A DNA stretch of 5,243 nt, from the NCBI GenBank assembly GCA_025929595.1, contig JAICQA010000206.1, positions 1 through 5,243 of the forward strand, read 5' to 3'. Below, piece after piece: positions 1 to 5,243 of this stretch (its first letter is position 1; each line of letters starts with the position of its first letter). The position numbers and the translations under genes were made by a program. This DNA is from Xanthobacteraceae bacterium. Its GTDB lineage: Bacteria > Pseudomonadota > Alphaproteobacteria > Rhizobiales > Xanthobacteraceae. A model generated the notes under the pieces. That model did not search any database and was not told the DNA's origin. It saw only the letters and a list, made by a program, of their open reading frames with translations.

Positions 1-779
1 GCTGGCTTGCCGAAGGTGCGCGTATCGCGGAGGCGGCGGGCGCCAACATCATCGACATCAACATGGGTTGTCCCGCCAAGCAGGTCACGAACGGCCAGCA
101 AGCGGGCGCGGCACTTCTGCGTGACCTCGATTACGCGGTCAGCCTGATCGAGGCCACAGTCGCCGCCGTGCGCGTGCCGGTGACACTCAAAATGCGGCTC
201 GGCTGGGACGAGCACTCGTTCGTCGCGCCGGAGCTCGCGCGCCGCGCGCAGGCTGCGGGTGTCGCGATGGTCACCGTGCACGGCCGCACGCGCGCACAGT
301 TCTATCAGGGCCGAGCCGACTGGCCGGCCATCGCGCGCGTGAAGGAAGCGGTGACGATCCCTGTCGTCGCGAATGGCGATCTTACGAATTTTGACGAAGC
401 GAGCGCGATGCTGGCGGCATCCGGTGCCGACGCTGTAATGGTCGGGCGCGCGGCTCGCGGGCGTCCGTGGTTTCCGGGGCAGGTCGGCGCATATCTCTCG
501 ACCGGCGAGGTACCGGCCGATCCAATGCTTGACGTGCAGCGTGACGTGCTGCTCGAACTTTACGAATCCTGGCTACACCATTCAGGCCGCGCGCGCGGCA
601 TGCGCGAAGCACGCAAACATGTGGGCTGGGCCTTGGAAGCAGCGGCGGCTTCGCTCGGTCGCACGGCGGCCTGGGCGAAGGGCTGGCGCGCGGCGCTCCT
701 GTCGGAAAACGATCCCGTGCTCGTTTTGCGCGGCATCGGGGACGCCTTCGACGATCTCGGCTGGAGATCGGTGGCATGA
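1..779 (+). CDS. dusB: tRNA-dihydrouridine synthase, DusB/NifR3 family (5' end missing)
   Basis: FMN- and NADPH-dependent enzyme that reduces specific uridines in the tRNA D-loop to dihydrouridine (U17 for E. coli DusB); cytosolic. The frame is open from the left edge (first full codon at 3), leaving about 258 residues; family members are about 320-340 aa, so roughly 70-80 N-terminal residues are outside the window. Visible TIM-barrel signatures, numbered within the fragment: INMGCPAKQV with the catalytic Cys at 23 (codon 69-71), VTLKMR with the FMN-contacting Lys at 63, VHGRTR with His 93, VVANGD at about 122-127, and GRAARGRPW. The tail (REARKHVGW onward) fits the helical tRNA-binding domain. 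ATG 63 is an internal Met inside the active-site motif, not the start. The stop TGA 777-779 overlaps the ntrB ATG. The dusB-ntrB-ntrC order is the alphaproteobacterial nifR3 arrangement. The family is secure; the DusB subtype rests on motif resemblance and context. Confidence 0.96.
   Translation, partial: WLAEGARIAEAAGANIIDINMGCPAKQVTNGQQAGAALLRDLDYAVSLIEATVAAVRVPVTLKMRLGWDEHSFVAPELARRAQAAGVAMVTVHGRTRAQFYQGRADWPAIARVKEAVTIPVVANGDLTNFDEASAMLAASGADAVMVGRAARGRPWFPGQVGAYLSTGEVPADPMLDVQRDVLLELYESWLHHSGRARGMREARKHVGWALEAAAASLGRTAAWAKGWRAALLSENDPVLVLRGIGDAFDDLGWRSVA
763..779 (+). promoter_or_regulatory. ntrB ribosome binding site and dusB/ntrB ATGA overlap
   Basis: GGAGA at 763-767 lies nine bases before the ATG at 776, with both inside the end of dusB. 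The ATG shares bases with the dusB stop (ATGA, 776-779), the classical signature of translational coupling. The next in-frame Met (codon at 821) has no comparable purine-rich site upstream, so 776 is the better start. Confidence 0.75.
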
Positions 780-1909
780 CGGTCGCGCGCGCGGAACGGA
801 ACCCGGCGAACGGCGGCGGCATGGCCGACGCCGTGCTGAACGCCCTGCCGCATCCCGTCATCACTGTCGGTCCGGACGGACATGTGGTCGACGCCAATGC
901 GGCCGCTGAGGATTTCTTCCAGGTCGGCGCGCCGGTCATGCGGCGACACCGCCTGAAAGAATTCGTGCCCTTCGGCAGCCCGTTGCTCACCGTCATCGAT
1001 CAGGTGCGGACGCGGGGAGCAGCGGTCAATGAGTATCGCGTCGACCTCGGCACGCCAAAGAACGGCGGCGAGCGGATCGTCGACATTCTGGTCGCACCGA
1101 TGCAGGAGCGGACCGGTCATGTGGTGGTCGTTCTGCAGGAACGCTCGCGGGCCGACAAGATCGACCGGCAACTGACGCACCGCGGGGCGGCGCGTTCGGT
1201 CACCGCGCTTGCCGCCATGCTCGCGCATGAGATCAAGAACCCACTGTCCGGCATACGCGGCGCGGCGCAGCTTCTTGAGCAGTCGGCCGATGACGACGAC
1301 CGCACGCTGACGCGGCTGATCTGCGACGAGGCCGACCGCATCGTGAAGCTCGTTGATCGTATGGAGATTTTCTCCGACGAGCGGCCGGTCGAACGCGAGG
1401 CCGTGAACATCCACGCAGTCCTTGAACACGTGAAGCGGATCGCAATTTCGGGCTTCGCCCGCTACATCCGCATCGTCGAGGAGTACGACCCGTCGCTGCC
1501 GCCGGTTTATGCAAACCGCGATCAGCTTGTGCAGGTTTTCCTTAATCTCGTGAAGAACGCGGCGGAATCGATCGGCGAGACGGCCGAGGGCGAGATCGTC
1601 TTTTCGACCGCTTTTCGTCCCGGCGTGCGCCTGACGGCGCCGGGAACAAATACGCGCGTCAGCCTGCCGCTCGAGTTCTGCGTGCGCGACAACGGTCCGG
1701 GCGTTCCGGAAGATCTCGTCCCGTATCTGTTCGATCCCTTCGTTACGACGAAAGCCACGGGCAGTGGCCTCGGTCTTGCAATGGTCGCGAAGATTGTCGG
1801 GGACCATGGAGGGATCGTGGAGTGCGACAGCCAGCCGAAGCGCACGACGTTTCGCGTACTGATGCCCATGTACAACGAAGCCGGCGGCGAGCCGGCGAGC
1901 CAATCGTGA
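776..1909 (+). CDS. ntrB: Nitrogen regulation sensor histidine kinase/phosphatase NtrB (NRII)
   Basis: Soluble two-component kinase that phosphorylates NtrC under nitrogen limitation and dephosphorylates it when PII signals nitrogen excess. 377 aa, close to family size (E. coli 349; alphaproteobacterial forms somewhat longer). Domains: an N-terminal PAS-like sensor at about 17-125 (starting LNALPHPVITVGPDG), a HisKA dimerisation/phosphoacceptor domain at about 138-205 with H-box AHEIKNPLSG, His151 and the phosphatase-type HExxN (Asn155), and a HATPase_c domain at about 250-367 with N-box Asn261 (NLVKNAAE), G1 box DNGPGVP (Asp305) and G2 box GSGLG (329-333). No membrane segment or signal peptide is seen, as expected. 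All catalytic residues are present. It is coupled to dusB by a 4-base overlap and ends nine bases before ntrC, its cognate regulator. PII control is inferred from the family, not visible here. Identification is firm because motif set, length and order all agree. Confidence 0.97.
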   Translation: MTVARAERNPANGGGMADAVLNALPHPVITVGPDGHVVDANAAAEDFFQVGAPVMRRHRLKEFVPFGSPLLTVIDQVRTRGAAVNEYRVDLGTPKNGGERIVDILVAPMQERTGHVVVVLQERSRADKIDRQLTHRGAARSVTALAAMLAHEIKNPLSGIRGAAQLLEQSADDDDRTLTRLICDEADRIVKLVDRMEIFSDERPVEREAVNIHAVLEHVKRIAISGFARYIRIVEEYDPSLPPVYANRDQLVQVFLNLVKNAAESIGETAEGEIVFSTAFRPGVRLTAPGTNTRVSLPLEFCVRDNGPGVPEDLVPYLFDPFVTTKATGSGLGLAMVAKIVGDHGGIVECDSQPKRTTFRVLMPMYNEAGGEPASQS

Positions 1910-1918
1910 GGTCCGCGC
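1907..1918 (+). promoter_or_regulatory. ntrC ribosome binding site on the ntrB stop codon
   Basis: TGAGGT (1907-1912) includes the ntrB TGA stop and gives a GAGG Shine-Dalgarno core with seven bases to the ntrC ATG at 1919. This supports 1919 as the start and suggests that ribosomes ending on ntrB help initiate on ntrC, which would keep the two partners in fixed proportion. Confidence 0.75.
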
Positions 1919-3361
1919 ATGCCGACCGGTAGCATTCTGGTCGCCGACGACGACGCCGCGATCCGTACCGTGCTCAACCAGGCGCTTTCACGCGCCGGCT
2001 ACGAAGTACGGTCGTGCGGTAATGCCGCCACGCTGTGGCGATGGGTCAGCCACGGCGATGGCGATCTGGTGATCACCGACGTGGTGATGCCGGACGAAAA
2101 CGCGTTCGACCTGCTGCCGCGGATCAAGAAGGCGAGGCCGGAGTTGCCGGTCATCGTCATGAGCGCGCAGAACACGTTCATGACGGCGGTGCGCGCGTCG
2201 GAGCGCGGCGCCTATGAATATCTGCCAAAGCCGTTCGACCTGAAAGAGCTGATCGCGATCGTCGGGCGCGCGCTCAGCGATCCGAAACGCAGCGCGCAAT
2301 CGGCGCCGAAGCAGGAAGAGGCCGATACCACCATTCCGCTGGTCGGCCGATCTGCCGCTATGCAGGAAATCTATCGTGTGCTCGCGCGCCTCATGCAGAC
2401 CGACCTCACGGTCATGATCGCGGGTGAGTCCGGCACGGGCAAGGAACTCGTCGCGCGCGCGCTGCACGATTACGGCAAGCGCAGGAGCGGGCCGTTCGTG
2501 CCGATCAACATGGCTGCGATCCCGCGCGACCTGATCGAAGCGGAGTTGTTCGGCCACGAAAAGGGGGCGTTCACCGGCGCCAATACACGCAACCCGGGGC
2601 GGTTTGAGCAGGCGGAAGGCGGCACGCTCTTTCTCGACGAGATCGGCGACATGCCGATGGAGGCGCAGACACGATTGCTGCGCGTGCTGCAACAGGGCGA
2701 GTACACGACGGTCGGCGGGCGTACGCCCATTCGAACGGACGTGCGGATTATCGCGGCTTCCAACAAGGATCTTCGTATCCTCATTCAACAGGGTCTGTTC
2801 CGCGAGGACCTGTTCTTCCGGCTGAACGTCGTGCCGCTGCGCCTGCCGCCGTTGCGCGAGCGGGCGGAAGACGTACCCGATCTCGCGCGGCATTTTTTCT
2901 CGCTCGTCGAGCGGGAGGGGCTCCCGCACAAGCAACTGGATCCGGCGGCGCTGGAGCGCCTGAAGCGCTATCGTTGGCCAGGCAATGTGCGCGAGCTGGA
3001 AAACCTCGTGCGGCGGCTGTCGGCACTCTATCCACAGGAAGTCATCGGTGCGGCGATCATCGACGCCGAACTCGCCGAGCCGGCCGTGCCGATGCTCTCG
3101 GAGACGCTGTCCGAGGACAGCCTCGGGGCGTCGGTCGAGCGGCACCTCGCGCGTTATTTCAACGGTTTCGGTGACGAACTGCCGCCGCCGGGACTCTACC
3201 ATCGCGTTCTGAAGGAAGTGGAGACTCCGCTTGTGTCGGCGGTGCTGGCGGCCACGCGCGGCAACCAGATCAAGGCGGCTGAGCTTCTGGGCGTGAACCG
3301 CAACACGCTGCGGAAAAAGATCCGCGATCTCGATGTGCAGATCGTCAGGGGTGGCCGGTAG
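1919..3361 (+). CDS. ntrC: Nitrogen regulation response regulator NtrC (NRI), sigma-54 activator
   Basis: Bacterial enhancer-binding protein: when phosphorylated by NtrB it oligomerises and uses ATP hydrolysis to open sigma-54 promoters of nitrogen-assimilation genes (in this family typically glnA, glnK-amtB and others). 480 aa, typical for alphaproteobacterial NtrC. Domains: receiver at about 4-120 with acidic pocket Asp10-12, phosphoacceptor Asp54 (VITDVVMP), Ser82 in the usual Thr/Ser switch position and Lys104 (PKPFD); AAA+ domain at about 143-370 with Walker A GESGTGKE (169-176), sigma-54-contacting GAFTGA loop (216-221), Walker B LFLDE (Asp240, Glu241) and arginine-finger segment FREDLFFRLNVVPL; and a Fis-type helix-turn-helix at the C-terminus (about 445-472, GNQIKAAELLGVNRNTLRKK). 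The conserved pre-HTH segment LPPPGLYHRVL is characteristic of true NtrC rather than NtrX. No key residue is missing. The start is fixed by a good Shine-Dalgarno and by the receiver domain beginning at once. It ends at TAG 3359-3361, before a 121-base gap. Confidence 0.98.
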   Translation: MPTGSILVADDDAAIRTVLNQALSRAGYEVRSCGNAATLWRWVSHGDGDLVITDVVMPDENAFDLLPRIKKARPELPVIVMSAQNTFMTAVRASERGAYEYLPKPFDLKELIAIVGRALSDPKRSAQSAPKQEEADTTIPLVGRSAAMQEIYRVLARLMQTDLTVMIAGESGTGKELVARALHDYGKRRSGPFVPINMAAIPRDLIEAELFGHEKGAFTGANTRNPGRFEQAEGGTLFLDEIGDMPMEAQTRLLRVLQQGEYTTVGGRTPIRTDVRIIAASNKDLRILIQQGLFREDLFFRLNVVPLRLPPLRERAEDVPDLARHFFSLVEREGLPHKQLDPAALERLKRYRWPGNVRELENLVRRLSALYPQEVIGAAIIDAELAEPAVPMLSETLSEDSLGASVERHLARYFNGFGDELPPPGLYHRVLKEVETPLVSAVLAATRGNQIKAAELLGVNRNTLRKKIRDLDVQIVRGGR

Positions 3362-3364
3362 GTT

Positions 3365-3384
3365 CGATTTAGGCCCTTAAATCG
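3365..3384. repeat. 7-bp inverted repeat after ntrC
   Basis: CGATTTA (3365-3371) and its exact reverse complement TAAATCG (3378-3384) flank the 6-base loop GGCCCT, starting four bases after the ntrC stop. The stem is AT-rich and is followed by GGGG rather than a T-run; the nearest T-run (3406-3410) is more than 20 bases away. It is therefore a poor intrinsic terminator. It could be a 3'-end stabilising hairpin, a protein-binding dyad or chance. Confidence 0.5.
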
Positions 3385-3454
3385 GGGCTTGCGCTTCCTG
3401 TCACATTTTTGCACCAGTGTTGTCGCACGGCATCATAGGGTCGTGGCGATTACG

Positions 3455-3482
3455 CCTCGACCGGTCGGGGTAAGGGCTGCAC
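3455..3482 (+). promoter_or_regulatory. ntrY ribosome binding site with adjoining GC-rich hairpin
   Basis: TAAGGG (3471-3476) is a Shine-Dalgarno-like sequence six bases before the TTG at 3483. Immediately upstream, CCTCGA (3455-3460), loop CCGG (3461-3464) and TCGGGG (3465-3470) can form a six-pair stem with one G-U pair; the centre GACCGGTC is a perfect 8-base palindrome. The stem ends exactly where the Shine-Dalgarno begins, so it could influence ribosome access or serve as a protein-binding dyad. The ribosome binding site role is well supported by position; any regulatory role of the hairpin is inference. Confidence 0.55.
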
Positions 3483-5243
3483 TTGAGCAAATCTCTCGCG
3501 GAGTCCGGCAGCAAGCTCGGTCAGTCGGCGGCTTCGGCGCCATTCCCGCGGCCGCCGCGGTCGTGGACGTCGTGGTTTGCGCCGACGGCCGTCGTGCTCG
3601 CGCTGCTCTCGGCGCTCGTGACCTTCCTGGTGCTGACCGGGCTGACGCCCATCGCTCCGACGCACGAAGTCGTCGTGTCGGTGCTCCTTGCCAACACCGT
3701 GATCTCCGCCGTCCTGATCGCGGTGCTCGCCTGGGAGTTTGTCGGCCTCCTGCGGGCGAAGCGCCGCGGCCGCGCCGGTGCGAACCTGCATGTACGTATT
3801 GCGCTGCTGTTCGGCGTGGTGGCCGTGGTGCCGGCAATTCTTGTCGCGGTGATCGCCTCGATTACGCTCGATCGCGGCCTCGACCGCTGGTTTTCCGACC
3901 GCACACGCAGCATGCTGGCCAACGCGGTCGGAATCGCGCAGGCCTATGTGCGCGACTATTCGTTCTCCACGCGCAGCGACCTCGAGAACCTGGCCAACGA
4001 TATCTCGCGCCTGCGGCCAACATTCGACGAGAACCGCGAGCGCTTTCGGCAAATCCTGACCGGGCAAGCCGCGGTGCGCGGCATTCCCGCCGCCATGATG
4101 GTGCGGGGCGACCACACACTGGTGGAGCGTGCCGAAATCAATATCGGGCGTGAGTTCGTCATCCCGCCAACCCTCGATCTTCGTCGCGCCACCGCGAACG
4201 ATCCGATCCTCGCGCTCGCCGAGAGCGGCGACTATCTGCATGCAGTCATCCCGATTCAGGGCTACGAGGATACGTTCCTTTACATCGTGCGGCCGGTTGA
4301 CCCGCGTGTGCTCCGTTATCTGCAGCAGACGCAGGAGAGCGTGATCGAGTATCAAGGACTCGACGCGCGCCGGTTCGGGGTGCAGGTCGCGTTCGCGCTG
4401 ATGTACGGCGTGATCGCGCTGATCCTGTTGCTGTCTGCCGTCTGGCTCGGATTGAATTTCGCCAACAGGCTGGTGGCGCCGATCCGCCGCCTGATCACGG
4501 CCGCAGATCTTGTCGCGTCGGGCAACCTCTTCGTGCAGGTGCCGGTGCGGCGCGGAGAGGGCGATCTCGCAAGCCTCGGCGACAGCTTCAATGCCATGAC
4601 ACAGGAATTGCGTTCGCAACGCGACGATATTATCCGCGCCCGCGATCAGATCGACGCGCGGCGCCGGTTTACCGAAGCGGTGCTGGCCGGCGTCGGTGCC
4701 GGCGTGATCGGCCTCAATCCCGATGGCCAGGTCACCATCCTGAATCGTTCGGCCGAGCGACTGATCGGTCAGACGGAAGACGTGCTGATCGGGAGACCGG
4801 TCGCGGAGGCGATTCCCGAGATCGATCAACTGGTTCAGCAGGCGCAAAGCGGAATTTTGCGGGTGCAGGGCACGGTGACGCTGACCAGTGAGGGGCGCGA
4901 GCGGACGATCAACGTTCGTGTGACGAGCGAGGCATCGCAGGAGAGCGAGCATGGCTATGTCATGACGCTCGACGACATCACTGAACTGGTGTCGGCTCAG
5001 CGCACATCCGCGTGGGCGGACGTAGCCCGGCGCATTGCGCATGAAATCAAGAATCCGCTTACGCCGATTCAACTTTCGGCGGAGCGATTGCGCCGCAAAT
5101 TCGGCAAGAATGTCATCGAGGATCGTGAGGTCTTCGAGCAGTGCACCGATACGATCATTCGGCAGGTCGGCGATATCGGCCGGATGGTGGATGAATTCTC
5201 GTCATTCGCGCGCATGCCCAAACCTGTCGTCGAGTCGCAGGAC
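3483..5243 (+). CDS. ntrY: Membrane sensor histidine kinase NtrY (3' end missing)
   Basis: Inner-membrane sensor kinase of the NtrY-NtrX system, linked to nitrogen metabolism and, in some species, redox or envelope signalling. The frame is open to the right edge, 587 codons; full proteins are about 750-770 aa. The start is TTG 3483: an in-frame TAA lies at 3471-3473, a Shine-Dalgarno is correctly spaced, and the first in-frame ATG (3912) would delete three membrane segments. Layout: proline/serine-rich cytoplasmic tail 1-31; membrane segments at about 33-54, 63-90 and 104-127 with the basic loop RAKRRGR between the second and third; extracytoplasmic sensor domain at about 128-299; fourth segment at about 300-322; HAMP at about 325-378 (LVAPIRRL, FNAMTQEL); PAS at about 393-500; and HisKA with phosphoacceptor His520 (ARRIAHEIKNPLTPIQLSAERLRRK). 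The HATPase domain lies beyond the window. ntrX is expected next but not seen. The topology agrees with the positive-inside rule. Confidence 0.96.
   Translation, partial: MSKSLAESGSKLGQSAASAPFPRPPRSWTSWFAPTAVVLALLSALVTFLVLTGLTPIAPTHEVVVSVLLANTVISAVLIAVLAWEFVGLLRAKRRGRAGANLHVRIALLFGVVAVVPAILVAVIASITLDRGLDRWFSDRTRSMLANAVGIAQAYVRDYSFSTRSDLENLANDISRLRPTFDENRERFRQILTGQAAVRGIPAAMMVRGDHTLVERAEINIGREFVIPPTLDLRRATANDPILALAESGDYLHAVIPIQGYEDTFLYIVRPVDPRVLRYLQQTQESVIEYQGLDARRFGVQVAFALMYGVIALILLLSAVWLGLNFANRLVAPIRRLITAADLVASGNLFVQVPVRRGEGDLASLGDSFNAMTQELRSQRDDIIRARDQIDARRRFTEAVLAGVGAGVIGLNPDGQVTILNRSAERLIGQTEDVLIGRPVAEAIPEIDQLVQQAQSGILRVQGTVTLTSEGRERTINVRVTSEASQESEHGYVMTLDDITELVSAQRTSAWADVARRIAHEIKNPLTPIQLSAERLRRKFGKNVIEDREVFEQCTDTIIRQVGDIGRMVDEFSSFARMPKPVVESQD

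Larger units (their letters stand above)
3362..3482 (+). other. ntrC-ntrY intergenic region
   Basis: This is the only real gap in the window, 121 bases, and locally less GC-rich than the genes beside it. It contains a short inverted repeat next to the ntrC stop, a small T-run (3406-3410), an element resembling a -24/-12 promoter with wrong spacing (3398-3413), an NtrC-like half-site TGCACC (3410-3415) and a GC-rich hairpin next to the ntrY ribosome binding site. I see no convincing sigma-70 promoter, no strong intrinsic terminator and no tRNA or small gene. A separate ntrY promoter here is plausible because spacing elsewhere in the cluster is so tight, but this is inference. Confidence 0.6.

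Noticed and set aside
63..779. Complete short DusB starting at ATG 63
   Set aside because: The frame is open to the left edge and residues before this Met (AGANIIDIN) belong to the conserved active-site strand, so the real start lies outside the window.
560..1903. 447-codon open frame on the - strand opposite ntrB and the end of dusB
   Set aside because: Antisense shadow of ntrB: Arg/His/Asp-rich, no domain, no ribosome binding site supporting it, and both sense genes are complete in motifs over this span.
1988..3202. 404-codon open frame on the - strand opposite ntrC
   Set aside because: Same codon-bias artefact; ntrC on the + strand accounts for every base with intact catalytic motifs.
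3365..3410. Rho-independent terminator after ntrC
   Set aside because: The stem is AT-rich and short, followed by GGGG, and the only T-run is over 20 bases downstream, so it does not meet the usual pattern.
3398..3413. Functional sigma-54 promoter as a firm feature
   Set aside because: Spacing between the -24 and -12 dinucleotides is nine rather than ten bases and the -24 GG is GT. Such spacing normally abolishes activity, so it is kept only as a low-interest observation.
3389..4153. 254-codon + strand open frame beginning in the ntrC-ntrY gap
   Set aside because: It overlaps ntrY in another frame and translates to low-complexity Arg/Ala-rich sequence. The ntrY frame (codons starting at multiples of three) carries the membrane segments and kinase motifs.
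3450..5072. 540-codon open frame on the - strand opposite ntrY
   Set aside because: It lies wholly antisense to a gene with clear NtrY domains. The translation is rich in Arg, His, Asp and Gln with no recognisable motif, as expected when strongly GC-biased third positions remove stops from the opposite frame.

Overview
This window is a stretch of the conserved alphaproteobacterial nitrogen-regulation (Ntr) gene cluster, read entirely on the + strand: the 3' part of a tRNA dihydrouridine synthase gene of the dusB/nifR3 type, then ntrB, ntrC, and the first three quarters or so of ntrY. The gene order, the GC-rich DNA with strong third-position G/C bias, and the presence of NtrY (four membrane segments, HAMP, PAS and HisKA) all point to an alphaproteobacterium. 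It is most likely a member of the Hyphomicrobiales (rhizobia, Bradyrhizobium/Xanthobacter relatives). I cannot name the genus from sequence reading alone.

Layout. Bases 1-779 are the C-terminal ~258 residues of DusB. Its stop codon overlaps the ATG of ntrB (776-1909) in an ATGA junction. Nine bases separate ntrB from ntrC (1919-3361), and the ntrC Shine-Dalgarno sequence sits on the ntrB stop codon. These three genes look like one tightly coupled translational unit. A 121-base gap (3362-3482) follows. It holds a 7-bp inverted repeat just after ntrC, an imperfect -24/-12-like element overlapping an NtrC-like half-site, and a GC-rich hairpin abutting the ntrY ribosome binding site. ntrY then starts at a TTG (3483) and runs off the right edge, 68 codons past its phospho-accepting histidine. 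Its catalytic ATPase domain and the usual partner ntrX lie outside the window.

How the genes work together. NtrB is a soluble PAS-HisKA-HATPase kinase/phosphatase, normally controlled by PII proteins. It sets the phosphorylation of NtrC, a REC-AAA+-Fis activator of sigma-54 promoters. NtrY is a membrane-bound kinase whose usual partner is NtrX, and it forms a second, related system that in several alphaproteobacteria cross-talks with NtrBC. DusB modifies the tRNA D-loop and is co-transcribed with ntrBC in many alphaproteobacteria, for reasons not well explained.

All key catalytic residues of the proteins inside the window are present and I see no frameshifts. I found no mobile element, CRISPR array, RNA gene or clearly new system. 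The points worth a second look are the ntrC-ntrY gap and the TTG start of ntrY.
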